A stretch of 64,000 nt of DNA from Streptomyces sp. P3 (GCA_016893485.2 JAFEKX020000001.1:4092001-4156000), one strand, 5' to 3'; numbered from the stretch's first letter, positions 39,401 to 49,319 are shown. Notes: a model not told the origin generated them from the sequence alone. Numbers and translations: made by a program.

Positions 39401-39610
39401 CTCCGCCACCCGTACGACTCCGGGGTGATCGTCGGGGTCCACCACGACCGGGGCGCCGACCAGGGGGAAGGCACCCGCCGTACGCGAGAAGGAGAGGCAC
39501 GGGCCCGCTTCCAGGGGCCTCGATGCCGGCGAGGTTGCCCCGGACGACAGCACCGGTACCGCGGCAACTCCCGCACCGAGAACGGCTCTTCGACTGACGG
39601 ACCCAGCCAT
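36498..39610 (-). CDS. Tat-exported glycoside hydrolase family 115 protein (frame broken)
   Basis: ATG at 39610 after GAAGGG. The N-terminus SVSRRAVLGAGVAAVPV is a twin-arginine signal. Residues about 50-200 form an N-terminal domain; the catalytic region shows VKYRGFFINDENPAL, GNYLWPAVWGRAF, GMRGNGDTSLP, LTDDNWGNIRKHPE and YYHFDYVG, characteristic of GH115 xylan alpha-1,2-glucuronidases; a C-terminal beta-sandwich region follows. At least five missing bases (38933-38936, 38328-38331, about 37724, 37417-37420, 36544-36548) plus one ambiguous indel near 38520 interrupt it; repaired length about 1,039 aa, normal for the family. Role: removing glucuronic acid side chains from plant xylan. Confidence 0.88.
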
Positions 39611-39714
39611 GGCACACCCTTCACACGTCATTTGGTCAGCGGCATGACAAATGGTGGGGCGAGGGATGGGAGGGGACAACGGGTCGTACCCGACGAATAG
39701 TTTCGTAACAGCAA

Positions 39715-39748
39715 AGAGGCCCGTACGACCGAAGTCGTACGGGCCTCT
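39715..39748 (-). terminator. tuf terminator
   Basis: AGAGGCCCGTACGAC and its exact complement GTCGTACGGGCCTCT form a 15-bp stem with a CGAA tetraloop, 40 bp after the tuf stop. On the coding strand it is followed by TTTGCTGTT. Ends the str operon. Confidence 0.88.
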
Positions 39749-39756
39749 TCGAGACC

Positions 39757-39776
39757 TACCGGTCAGAGACCGGTCG
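39757..39776 (-). terminator. Small hairpin between tuf and its terminator
   Basis: ACCGGTC-AGA-GACCGGT style inverted repeat just upstream of the main tuf terminator; probably a secondary element of the same termination region. Confidence 0.4.
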
Positions 39777-39788
39777 GATCAGCCAAGA

Positions 39789-40981
<1,193 letters not shown>

Positions 40982-41157
40982 TGGGTCCTCCTGTGGAGTG
41001 GTTCTGGTACGCCTTACTCATCGGCGCCAGGTGATCTTTGCTGGGATGCCGCCCGCCGGGGTTCTGATCCCGGGTTCCGGGGACGATCTCTCGTCCCGCT
41101 GCCGGTCTTCGGACCCCGGCGGTCGGTGTCAAGCCTAAAGCGTGCAAACGGTGTGTG

Positions 41158-43285
41158 TTACTCGCCCTTGGCCTTCGCGATGATCTCCTCGGCGACGTTC
41201 CGGGAACCTCGGCGTAGGAGTCGAACTGCATCGAGTAGCTTGCGCGACCCGAGGTCTTGCTGCGGAGGTCGCCGACGTAGCCGAACATCTCCGAGAGGGG
41301 CACGAGGCCCTTCACGACGCGCGCACCGGCACGCTCCTCCATGGCCTGGATCTGGCCACGGCGGGAGTTGATGTCGCCGATGACGTCACCCATGTAGTCC
41401 TCGGGCGTGGTGACCTCGACGGCCATCATCGGCTCAAGGAGCACGGGAGACGCCTTGCGCGCGGCCTCCTTGAAGGCCTGCGAACCGGCGATCTTGAACG
41501 CGAGCTCGGAGGAGTCGACCTCGTGGTAGGCACCGTCGAGCAGCGTGATGCGGACACCCGTCATCTCGTACCCGGCGAGGATGCCGAACTGCATGGCCTC
41601 CTGCGCACCGGCGTCCACCGACGGGATGTACTCCCGCGGGATACGGCCACCGGTGACCTTGTTCACGAACTCGTACGCCGGACCGTCGGCCTCGGTGATG
41701 GGCTCGATCGCGATCTGCACCTTGGCGAACTGACCGGTACCACCGGTCTGCTTCTTGTGGGTGTAGTCCACGCGCTCGACGGCCTTGCGGATCGTCTCAC
41801 GGTATGCGACCTGCGGCTTACCGACGTTGGCCTCGACCTTGAACTCACGGCGCATACGGTCGACCAGCACCTCGAGGTGCAGCTCGCCCATACCGCCGAT
41901 GATGGTCTGGCCGGTCTCCTCGTCCGAGTGGACCTGGAAGGAGGGGTCCTCCTCCGCGAGACGCTGGATGGCTACACCCAGCTTCTCCTGGTCACCCTTG
42001 GACTTGGGCTCGATGGCGACCTGAATGACCGGCGCCGGGAAGTCCATGGACTCCAGGATGACCGGGTTCTTGTCGTCGGACAGCGTCTCACCGGTGGTGG
42101 TCTGCTTCAGGCCCATGACGGCGACGATGTCGCCGGCGCCCACCGACTCGATCTCCTCACGCTTGTTCGCGTGCATGCGGTAGATCTTGCCGATGCGCTC
42201 CTTCTTGCCCTTGACCGAGTTCAGCACTGCCGAACCCGCCTCCAGGCGGCCCGAGTAGACCCGGACGAAGGTGAGCTTGCCCAGGTGCGGGTCGCTCATG
42301 ATCTTGAACGCGAGCGCGGACAGCGGCTCGTCCACGGACGGCTTGCGCTTGACGACGACCTCGGGGTCCTTGACGTCGTGGCCTTCGATGGCCTCGACGT
42401 CCAGGGGGTCGGCAGGTAGCGCACGACCGCGTCGAGCAGGGGCTGGACGCCCTTGTTCTTGAACGCGGTGCCACAGAACACCGGGGTGACCGTGACGCCC
42501 TTGGACTTGCCGGACGCGATGGTGACGCGACGGATCGCGGCGTACAGCTGCTCCTCGGTGGGCTCGACGCCCTCCAGGAACAGCTCCATGATCTCGTCGT
42601 CGTTCTCGGCGACGGCCTCGACCAGCTTGCCGCGGTACTCCTCGGCGGCCTCGGCGTGCGTGGCCGGGATGTCGACGACGTCGTACATCTCGCCCTTCGC
42701 CGCCTCGGCGGACCACACGAGCGCCTTCATGCGGACCAGGTCCACAACGCCCTTGAAGTCCATCTCGGCACCGATCGGCAGCTGCATGATCAGCGGAACC
42801 GCACCGAGGCGGTCCTTGATCATGTCGACGCAGCGGTGGAACTCCGCGCCGGTCCGGTCGAGCTTGTTCACGAAGCAGATGCGCGGCACGCCGTAACGGT
42901 CGGCCTGACGCCACACCGTCTCGGACTGCGGCTCAACGCCGGCGACACCGTCGAACACCGTGACGGCACCGTCGAGGACGCGCAGCGAACGCTCCACCTC
43001 GACCGTGAAGTCGACGTGCCCCGGGGTGTCGATGATGTTGATGGTGTAGTCGTCGTCCTCGAGCGGCCAGTGACAGGTGGTGGCAGCAGAGGTGATCGTG
43101 ATGCCACGCTCCTGCTCCTGCTCCATCCAGTCCATGGTGGCGGCGCCGTCGTGGACTTCACCGATCTTGTAGCTGACGCCGGTGTAGAAGAGGATCCGCT
43201 CAGTGGTGGTCGTCTTGCCCGCGTCGATGTGGGCCATGATCCCGATGTTGCGGACCTTGGCCAGGTCAAGTGAAGTGGTAGCCAT
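41158..43285 (-). CDS. fusA: Elongation factor G (frame broken)
   Basis: Translocase GTPase. MAHIDAGKTTTTERILFYTG, IDTPGHVDFTVEVERSL and FVNKLDRTGA mark the G domain; domains II-V follow. Missing bases at 42404-42408 and 41202-41204 break the frame; restored length 709 aa, ending NVAEEIIAKAKGE. Located between rpsG and tuf, the canonical str order. Confidence 0.97.
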
Positions 43286-43324
43286 AAGGCTTCAGTCTTC
43301 TCTCGGTCTCGATGGGGTCTGCGA

Positions 43325-43795
43325 CTACCAGCGGTAGTGCGCGAAGGCCTTGTTGGACTCGGCCATCTTGTGGGTGTCCTCGCGCTTCTTGACGGCCGCA
43401 CCGAGGCCGTTCGAAGCGTCGAGAAGCTCGTTGAGCAGACGCTCGGTCATGGTCTTCTCGCGACGGGCGCGGGAGTAACCGACCAGCCAGCGCAGCGCGA
43501 GCGTGTTGGCGCGACCGGGCTTGACCTCGATCGGGACCTGGTACGTCGCACCGCCGACTCGGCGGGACTTGACCTCAAGCGTGGGCTTGATGTTCTCCAG
43601 CGCGCGCTTCAGCGTGATGACCGGGTCGTTGCTGGTCTTCTCGCGCAGGCCCTCCATAGCGCCGTACACGATGCGCTCGGCGGTGGAGCGCTTGCCGTTC
43701 AGCAGCACCTTGTTGATCAGGGAGGTGACAAGAGGAGAACCGTAGACCGGGTCGATGATGACCGGGCGCTTCGGGGCGGGGCCCTTACGAGGCAT
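43325..43795 (-). CDS. rpsG: 30S ribosomal protein S7
   Basis: Intact, 156 aa; MPRKGPAPKRPVIIDPVYGS and the C-terminal KREDTHKMAESNKAFAHYRW. Three bp after rpsL. Confidence 0.98.
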   Translation of the reverse strand: MPRKGPAPKRPVIIDPVYGSPLVTSLINKVLLNGKRSTAERIVYGAMEGLREKTSNDPVITLKRALENIKPTLEVKSRRVGGATYQVPIEVKPGRANTLALRWLVGYSRARREKTMTERLLNELLDASNGLGAAVKKREDTHKMAESNKAFAHYRW

Positions 43796-43798
43796 TTT

Positions 43799-44170
43799 CT
43801 ACTTCTCCTTCTTGGCGCCGTAGCGGCTGCGGGCCTGCTTGCGGTTCTTGACACCCTGGGTGTCAAGCGAACCGCGGATGATCTTGTAGCGAACACCGGG
43901 CAGGTCCTTCACACGACCGCCACGCACGAGCACGATGGAGTGCTCCTGCAGGTTGTGCCCCTCACCCGGAATGTAAGCGGTGACTTCGATCCCGCTGGTC
44001 AGACGCACACGCGCGACCTTACGCAGGGCCGAGTTCGGCTTCTTCGGGGTGGTCGTGAACACACGCGTGCAGACGCCACGACGCTGAGGGGAACCCTCGA
44101 GTGCGGGCGTCTTGTTCTTCTCGACCTTGTCCTGCCGGCCCTTCCGGACCAGCTGCTGGATCGTAGGCAC
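43799..44170 (-). CDS. rpsL: 30S ribosomal protein S12
   Basis: Intact, 123 aa from a GTG (reading PTIQQLVRKGRQDK) after CCGGAG. Positions that give streptomycin resistance when mutated are wild type: Lys43 in TTTPKKPNSA and Lys88/Pro91 in RVKDLPG. First gene of the str operon. Confidence 0.98.
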   Translation of the reverse strand: MPTIQQLVRKGRQDKVEKNKTPALEGSPQRRGVCTRVFTTTPKKPNSALRKVARVRLTSGIEVTAYIPGEGHNLQEHSIVLVRGGRVKDLPGVRYKIIRGSLDTQGVKNRKQARSRYGAKKEK

Positions 44171-44219
44171 TACTTCTCCGGTTTCTGTGTGCCGATGGTG
44201 AAGCTAACCTGAAACGTCG

Positions 44220-44244
44220 CCGACCCACGCGGTCGGGTGTGTCG
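44220..44244 (-). promoter_or_regulatory. Shared leader hairpin, copy 2 (rpsL)
   Basis: Identical 25 bases to 31590-31614: a CCGACC/GGTCGG stem with a five-base loop preceded in the RNA by CGACACAC. It ends 50 bp before the rpsL start. Confidence 0.7.
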
Positions 44245-44363
44245 AATCCCGCAGACTTTCGCCGGTGAGCAAAGGGGCGCAGATTGCGGTGGCCAGTGTC
44301 GGCTCCCTTAGTGCGGTTCAAGGCACGCACGAGAGCCAGGGCACACCCCAGGCACAAGGTCTG

Positions 44364-44392
44364 AGCGTACCTACCTCATTCGCTGCGGTCAA
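44364..44392 (-). promoter_or_regulatory. Candidate rpsL (str operon) promoter
   Basis: On the minus strand TTGACC (44392-44387), a 17-bp spacer and TACGCT (44369-44364) fit the HrdB-type -35/-10 consensus. Confidence 0.55.
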
Positions 44393-44478
44393 AACAAATG
44401 GGTGGCACCCACGGCTCGACACGGGACATGCCGAAGCCGGACCCCCTCGGCGATCTTCGATTCTACGGCGTCCGCCCC

Positions 44479-45036
44479 TCACGGGGAGCTGGCGGCGGCC
44501 ACGATCAGGAGCAGCAGCATCAGGGTCCAGCCGGCGAGCGCGAGCCAGCCGAAGACCAGTCCGGTCAGCGCGAATCCGTCGCCGCCCTCGTCGGTCCTGC
44601 GTATCTCCGCGCGGGCGGTGTGGCCGAGGATCACCGCGGGGATGCCGGTGAGGCCCATCGTCGGCACGGTGAGCAGCCCGCAGACCAGGGAGCCGACCGC
44701 CTTGCCGTTGGTCGGCTGGACCGGGGGCGGGAGGAACGTCGGCGGCACCGGACGGAAGCCGGGCTGCGGTCCCTGGAAGACGGGCGCCGTCAGCGGACCC
44801 TGGGGCAGATCGGCGACCAGGAGCATCAACTCGCCCACGGTCCGGGACCCGTAGGCCCGCGCGACCCGCTTCTCCAGCTCGTCCTCCCGCAGCCGCCCCT
44901 CGGCGAAACCGGCCCGGAGCACGTCCACCGTCCGCTCCCGGTCGGCGGTCGCGGCCAGCATCGACGCCCCACCCTGCCCCTGCCAGGGCTGCGGCACCCC
45001 CTGCCCCTGCCCCTGCCACGGTGTCGGGTACGACAC
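44479..45036 (-). CDS. DUF1707 and DUF4190 domain membrane protein
   Basis: The GTG at 45036, 8 bp after GGGGAGGTG, gives 185 aa beginning SYPTPWQGQ (an upstream in-frame start at 45084 is less likely). The DUF1707 domain is at about residues 25-75 (DRERTVDVLRAGFAEGRL, YGSRTVGELMLLVADLP). A Pro-rich linker and two membrane helices (SLVCGLLTVPTMGLTGIPAVIL; LTGLVFGWLALAGWTLMLLLL) make the DUF4190 half. A small cytoplasmic-domain membrane protein, common in Streptomyces; function unknown. Confidence 0.85.
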   Translation of the reverse strand: MSYPTPWQGQGQGVPQPWQGQGGASMLAATADRERTVDVLRAGFAEGRLREDELEKRVARAYGSRTVGELMLLVADLPQGPLTAPVFQGPQPGFRPVPPTFLPPPVQPTNGKAVGSLVCGLLTVPTMGLTGIPAVILGHTARAEIRRTDEGGDGFALTGLVFGWLALAGWTLMLLLLIVAAASSP

Positions 45037-45084
45037 AGAGCACCTCCCCGGCGCCGGAGACCGAATGCCTTCATCATGCTCCAA

Positions 45085-45912
45085 CGCACAGAAAACGGCA
45101 CCGGTTCCCTCCGGGGTATAGGGGCCGCCCCCGGTTCCCTATAGAGGGGAGCGGGGGCGGCGTTGGAGGGGGCGGGGCGGCGGTAGGTGGGCGGGGGCGG
45201 CGGTAGGTGGGCGGGGCGGCGGTAGAGGAGGCGGGGCGGCAGTAGAGGGGGCGGGGCGGCCGACTTCAGCGGGTACGCCGGGGCCGTCGGCGGCGCGTTC
45301 CGGTTCTACGGCGAACACGCCCTCCAGCCGGAGCAGCCGGGCCCGCCTCGCCATGGCGCCCGGGTCAGGCACCCGAGCCGGACCGGCTTGCGGGTGGCGG
45401 TGGGCACGCAACCGGTCTTGCCGGCCGGGGTCAGACGCCCGAGCTGGACCCACTTGGGGCTGACGGCGGCCGCGCACCCCCGCCTCGTGGGCCAGGGTCA
45501 GATGCCCGAGCCGGATCCGCTTGCGGGTGACGGCGGGAGCGGCCCCGGAATCCCGTAAAGGTGCACGGCGACGGCCGTCCGTCACCGGGTGCGCCGGGTG
45601 CCGCTTGCGGCGAACGCGTCCTCCAGGCCGAACAGTTGGCGCCGCCCCGCTTTGGCGACCGCGGGCAGGTGCCCGAGTCCGACTCACTTGCGGGTGGCGG
45701 TGGGAGCAACCCCGGGGGCCCGTGATGGTGCACGGCGACGGCCGTCCCTCGCCGGGTGCGCCGGGTGCCACCCGCGGCGAACACGTCCTCCAGCCCGAAC
45801 AGTTGGGGCCACCCCGCCTCGGCGACCTGGGGCAGGTGCCCGAGCCGGACCCGCTTGCGGGTGGCGGCGGGAGCAACCTCGGGGCCCGTGAAGGGGCACG
45901 CGGCGGTCACCC
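45085..45912 (-). pseudogene. Decayed tandem copies of a small HTH gene plus G-rich minisatellite
   Basis: 828 bp with no intact gene. Reading minus, the segment GVAPATIRKWVQLGHL...AGRAQLFRLEDVFAA of the gene at 45913-46122 reappears in degenerate form: a nearly complete copy at about 45750-45898 (ATRKRVRLGHLPQVAEAG then QLFGLEDVFAAGGTRRTR), a third at about 45590-45725 with a stop after ATRK, and partial copies near 45500-45540, 45430-45470 and 45275-45400 (RLEGVFAVEPERAA). The period is about 165-180 bp for the first copies. Each copy has drifted and lost its frame, so this looks like serial duplication followed by decay. A 20-bp G-rich minisatellite adjoins at 45151-45260. Confidence 0.7.
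45151..45260. repeat. 20-bp G-rich minisatellite
   Basis: About five and a half copies of GCGGGGGCGGCGGTAGGTGG, with variants ending GGTAGAGGAG and AGTAGAGGGG. Several runs of three to five G per unit could form G-quadruplexes on the plus strand. Confidence 0.75.
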
Positions 45913-46122
45913 TCACCGGGTGCGCCGGATACCGCCAGCCGCGCGTTCCGCGGCGAACACGTCCTCCAGGCGGAACAGTTGGGCCCGGCCGGCCTTGGCG
46001 GCCGGGGTCAGGTGGCCGAGTTGGACCCACTTGCGGATGGTGGCGGGGGCGACCCCGGCCTCCTGTGCGGCGAGCGGCCCGGGGATCAGCGTCGGCATCG
46101 CGCCCCTGGTGAACGTCGTCAT
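45913..46122 (-). CDS. Small helix-turn-helix (AlpA/MerR-like) protein
   Basis: Intact, 69 aa. The ATG overlaps the stop of the zinc-ribbon gene (ATGA). EAGVAPATIRKWVQLGHLTP (about 21-40) and AQLFRLEDVFAAE (about 46-58) form the winged HTH typical of excisionase/MerR-type DNA-binding proteins. It is the best-preserved member of the tandem array downstream. In phage-derived loci such proteins act as excisionases or small regulators; target unknown. Confidence 0.75.
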   Translation of the reverse strand: MTTFTRGAMPTLIPGPLAAQEAGVAPATIRKWVQLGHLTPAAKAGRAQLFRLEDVFAAERAAGGIRRTR

Positions 46123-46785
46123 CGGTCCCATTCCCCCTCGTCCCAGGTGTGCCGGTAGGCCGGGTCGTCGTGGCAGCCGCAGTCCGGCTCCGGGCAGCGG
46201 CAGGCCGGGTTCACGCAGAGCACCGCGCCCCGGTCGGGGAAGGCCCGTAGCGAGACGGAGTCGCACCAGGGACAGCGGCCCGCCACCCGTACGACGGTCT
46301 CGGTGTCCCCAGCGCCCGCGCACAGCGCCGCGCCATCCGCCGCGTCTCGTCCCGCACATGCGCCGCGAGTACGGCGTCGGCGGCCACCGCGTCGAGCAGC
46401 CCGGCGATCCGCCGCAGCCGCTCGGGCACGGGCACCCGCCGTGCCCGGGGCAGCCTGAGCCGCTCCCGCACGGCCTCCTCCAGTTCCACGACGCCGTCGG
46501 TGATGTCCCGGATCGTGTCGGAGATGTGCAGCCGCAGCGGGGCCGCGCTGTGGCCGGGGGCGACGAGTCCGTGCCGTTGTTCCAGGAGGAGGGCCTCGGC
46601 GCGCTCCTCGCGGAGCCGGTCGGCGAGGTCGGGGGAGGCGGGGCGGGGGCGCGATGGGTGGGGGTGGTGCGGCCGGGGGCGAGTTCGACGGTGAGTTCGG
46701 GGAACTGCTGGAGCAGCATGCCGATCCAGAGCGCGGCGTGCGTGGTCGGGTCCGCCGCGGCGGACGCCGGACTCCGGTCAGGCAA
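46119..46785 (-). CDS. Zinc-ribbon protein of tail locus, unknown function (frame broken)
   Basis: Proposed start is the TTG at 46785, 4-5 bp after GGGGAGG; it reads LPDRSPASAAADPTTHAALW. The body has DLADRLREERAEALLLEQRHG, then ISDTIRDITDGVVELEEAV, and a C-terminal Cys-rich segment (GRCPWCDSVS, LCVNPACRCPEPDCGC) that looks like a double zinc ribbon. Missing bases at 46631-46635 and 46307-46310; restored length about 222 aa. I recall similar proteins beside tail genes in other Streptomyces. The N-terminus could instead be continuous with the upstream WhiB-like frame if the 46793-46796 run is correct as written. Confidence 0.6.
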
Positions 46786-47091
46786 GGAGCCTCCCCGCGG
46801 AGCCGGCACCGCCGACATGATCGGGAGGAGGTGCGCGGGGATCTCGACCGGGCGCCCCGAGCGGTAGAGCCGGCCGCCGCAGACCCCGTCGAACCAGTTG
46901 TCGGCCGGGGCGACGATCCGCTCGCACTTCCGCCGTACCGGGCAGCGGGCGCAGGCCCGTAGGACGGGGGCGGCCTCCTTGACCTTCTTCGAGAAGACGG
47001 CCTTGGGCGGGAGCCCGGCGCAGGCGGCGGCGCTCTGCCAGCCGGCGGGTTCGTCGTAGGGGCGCGGTGGCGGGCAGGAGTCGGTGGACAT
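46778..47091 (-). CDS. WhiB-like [4Fe-4S] protein
   Basis: ATG at 47091 after AGGGAGG. Four cysteines C24, C47, C50 and C56 (AACAG, then ACARCPVRRKC) have Wbl spacing (Cx2Cx5C), and NWFDGVCGGRLYR matches the G[VI]WGG turn with Cys in place of Trp. Wbl proteins sit on sigma region 4 and act as transcription factors; phage-borne versions exist. One missing G in the run 46793-46796 is assumed so that the frame ends at 46778 (104 aa), the usual Wbl size; without it the frame reads on into the zinc-ribbon gene. It is divergent from the repressor-like gene at 47365. Confidence 0.8.
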
Positions 47092-47364
47092 GGGGCCTCC
47101 CTGTCGGACGGGTGTGGCACAGGCGTTTGGCACGTGCCATCCGGTCGTCCAGGTTTACAGATTGCGCGCGCGCTCGCAACGTAAACTTTGGTCACTCACC
47201 TCACAGCCGTGACGACAATCCGTCACGGAACCGGCCCCCGCCCCCATCTCCACCGAACCTCCGCCCAATTGGACGGATTTTCCTCAGTGGTTGCACGCGA
47301 GCACGTAATTCCGTGCGCGCAAGCAAGCTAAACTCGCTGCCATCCAAAGGAAGCGAGCACACAG
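47092..47364. promoter_or_regulatory. Divergent control region of WhiB-like and repressor-like genes
   Basis: This 273-bp gap holds TTGCGCGCGCGCTCGCAA (47162-47179), an imperfect palindrome, and TTGCACGCGAGCACG (47291-47305) with GTGCGCGCAA (47313-47322); each is followed by a TAAACT. Similar blocks recur at 48039-48054 (TTGCGTGCGCGCACGC) and 52084-52099. They look like operators of a locus-specific regulator such as the 47365 product. Confidence 0.5.
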
Positions 47365-47839
47365 ATGACCAGCCAGGATCTGGACGCGTTCGCCGCGTGG
47401 GTCGAGGACCTGATGCGCGACCGCGGCTACGACATCGACAGCCCGCGCGGCGGCGGCAAGTCCCGGATAGCGGACGAGGCGGGCGTCCACCGGGCCGCCG
47501 TCACCCGCCTGTTGCAGCGCCAGAGCATGCCGGACCTCGAGACCACGCGCAGGCTCGCCCGCGTGCTGGGCGTGCCGGTCCGCGACATGCTCATCCGCTC
47601 CGGCCGGCTCACCGCGGAGGAACTCGCCGACCCGCACGACTACTTGGCCTCCCCGCGCCCAGCGCCGAGTTCGGCCGCCGCCCCACGCTGGAGGAGGTCG
47701 CCGACCTGCTGGGGTGCCGGCCGACCGGCGGGAGATGTTCGTGCGGGTGGTCGAGCAGTTCCTGCCGAACGAGGCGCCGGGAGCGGAGCACGCGGATCAC
47801 GAGGATCACGAGGGCGCCCGAATGCTGGTGACCGACTGA
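47365..47839 (+). CDS. XRE-family helix-turn-helix repressor-like protein (frame broken)
   Basis: 158 aa after restoring a G near 47645 and one in the run 47711-47714. A HTH lies at about residues 32-65 (KSRIADEAGVHRAAVTRLLQ, LETTRRLARVLGVPVRDML); the C-terminal half (FGRRPTLEEVADLLG, REMFVRVVEQFLPNE) is acidic and helical. The gene begins the plus-strand tail cluster and diverges from a WhiB-like gene across an operator-rich gap, the position of a lysogeny-type repressor. Its stop lies inside a run of TGACCGAC repeats. Confidence 0.75.
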
Positions 47840-47860
47840 CCGACTGACCGACTGACCGGC
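47829..47860 (+). repeat. 8-bp tandem repeat TGACCGAC at the repressor stop
   Basis: Three copies of TGACCGAC and one TGACCGGC run from 47829 to 47860 and contain the stop codon. Because the unit is 8 bp, TGA falls in all three frames. Confidence 0.8.
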
Positions 47861-48161
47861 CGACGTCCGGTTTCCGCGTCGGCGGTCCCCGTTTCGCGGT
47901 AGAGGGAACTGGTCCCTCCCTCCCCCGCCCCCAAGCTTCTTCCCCCACCCCCGCCCCACCCAGCGCTCCTGCTCCCCCTCGGCTCCCCAGCCCCTCCCAC
48001 CCCAGGTCCCTGCTTTCCCACCGGTTATCGGTTTTTAGTTGCGTGCGCGCACGCTCGTCTGTCACAGTTGGTGCAGCGGCGGAGCTGCGCCCGCAGGTCG
48101 GCCGCTCAGTGCCTCGTCGCGTCCCGCACGCTCTCCCGAAGCTGCCCCGAGGTGACCCGGC
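47840..48161 (+). promoter_or_regulatory. Gap before the tail genes
   Basis: 322 bp with no gene. Contains long C-rich stretches (47900-48010) and the palindrome TTGCGTGCGCGCACGC at 48039-48054, about 110 bp upstream of the first tail gene, which could be the operator/promoter of the tail operon. Confidence 0.4.
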
Positions 48162-48574
48162 ATGACCACACCCACTCCACCGAGCGCCTTCCCGGACGTC
48201 GAGGCGATGATCGTCGACATCCTGAAGGACGACCCCGGCTCTCCGGCGCCGTCGTCGCCGTACAGGCGCCGACCGGCTTCGACGGCACGGCCGCCGCCGT
48301 GTTCGTCAACCGGCGCGGCGGCGCCTGGGTCGGCGAGCGCCATGTCGACCAGCCGCTGATCGAGCTGGAGGTGTACGGCCCGACCAAGCAGGCCGCGCAC
48401 GTCCTGGCCAACGACGCCCGGCAGGCCGTACTGGCGATGGCGAACAACAAGTACGGCACGAACCTCGTCACCGAGGTCGAGGAGCAGGACGGCCCACGCT
48501 GGCTGCCCGACTACCTCTACTCCGCGGCCAACCGCTACGTCACGGTGATGAAGGTGTACGTGGACGTCTACTGA
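48162..48574 (+). CDS. Putative phage tail terminator / tail completion protein (frame broken)
   Basis: ATG at 48162. MTTPTPPSAFPDVEAMIVDIL then, after a missing base near 48235-48239, AVVAVQAPTGFDGTAAAVFV, QPLIELEVYGPTKQAAHVLA and RYVTVMKVYV; repaired length 137 aa. Size, fold pattern and position directly before the tube protein match tail-terminator/neck proteins of siphoviruses. The identification is from context and gross pattern. Confidence 0.65.
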
Positions 48575-48621
48575 TCCCCCCGATCCGCTCAGACGCTCCA
48601 CGCTCCGCGCCCCACAGACCG

Positions 48622-48649
48622 AAGGCCCCGCCACCCCCGGCGGGGCCTT
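48622..48649 (+). terminator. Hairpin between tail terminator and tube genes
   Basis: AAGGCCCCGCC and GGCGGGGCCTT form an 11-bp perfect stem with an ACCCCC loop, followed by CTTCG. Probably an attenuator setting relative expression. Confidence 0.7.
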
Positions 48650-48719
48650 CTTCGTACCCGGACCTCCCGAGTACGACCGCACCACATCTCAACTCATCTG
48701 GAAAACAAGGAGATTCACC

Positions 48720-49319
48720 ATGGCAGGAACCAACTCCTCCGAGATCCGCATCGCCGGCGTAGGCCGCCTCTACGTCGCCCCGGCCGACACGGCCGTACCG
48801 TCGACGTTCTCCGCCGACGGGGCGACCGACTGGGCGACCTGGAAGAACCTCGGGTTCACCTCCGGTGACGGCGTCACCTTCAGCAAGAAGGACAAGCTGG
48901 AGCCGGTCGACGTGTGGCAGGCGGTCAGCCCGGTGCACTTCGTGTACTCGGACCGCGACCTGACCCTGAAGTTCTCGCTGATGCAGTTCAACGAGGACAC
49001 GCTGCCGTTCTTCATGGGCGGCGGTGCGGTCGGCGCGGTGACCGGTTCGACGGGCATCTACAAGTACGACATCGCCGACCGGCCGTTCGCCGATGTCCGC
49101 GCTCTCGGGCTGGAGTTCACCGACGTCCGGGCGAGCGACGGCTCGACGGTGACGTACCGCTTCGGCATCCCGCGCGGCCAGGTCACCGCGTCGGACGACA
49201 TCAAGCTGGCCCGCAAGTCGGCGGCGCAGCTCGGCATCACGTTCAGCGCGATGTCCGCGGCCGACGGTTCGCCGCTGGCCAGCTTCGTGATGAAGGACGC
49301 CGCGTACGCCGCGTCCTGA
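48720..49319 (+). CDS. Major tail (tube) protein
   Basis: Intact, 199 aa, with AAGGAGATT before the ATG. Starts MAGTNSSEIRIAGVGRLYVAP; WKNLGFTSGDGVTFSKK and SLMQFNEDTLPFFMG are typical of actinophage tube proteins, which polymerise around the tape measure. No sheath protein gene is adjacent, so a non-contractile tail is implied. High codon bias suggests strong expression. Confidence 0.88.
   Translation: MAGTNSSEIRIAGVGRLYVAPADTAVPSTFSADGATDWATWKNLGFTSGDGVTFSKKDKLEPVDVWQAVSPVHFVYSDRDLTLKFSLMQFNEDTLPFFMGGGAVGAVTGSTGIYKYDIADRPFADVRALGLEFTDVRASDGSTVTYRFGIPRGQVTASDDIKLARKSAAQLGITFSAMSAADGSPLASFVMKDAAYAAS

Larger units (their letters stand above)
44171..44478 (-). promoter_or_regulatory. rpsL leader and promoter region
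   Basis: 308 bp without a gene. It contains a candidate vegetative promoter (44392-44364) giving a leader of about 185 nt, the hairpin shared with rpsJ (44220-44244), and low-complexity sequence on either side. This is the transcription start region of rpsL-rpsG-fusA-tuf. Confidence 0.6.

Noticed and set aside
31520..39788. tRNA genes in the accessory block
   Set aside because: No cloverleaf-like sequence with TTCGANTC-type T-loop and CCA end was recognised by eye in the gaps; a tRNAscan run would settle it.
45085..46122. CRISPR array for the repeats near 45-46 kb
   Set aside because: Units are protein-coding remnants and a 20-bp G-rich minisatellite, without constant repeats separated by unique spacers and without cas genes.
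47840..48161. Attachment site or integrase remnant at the start of the tail locus
   Set aside because: No integrase-like frame, tRNA gene or long direct repeat with the rest of the window was found.
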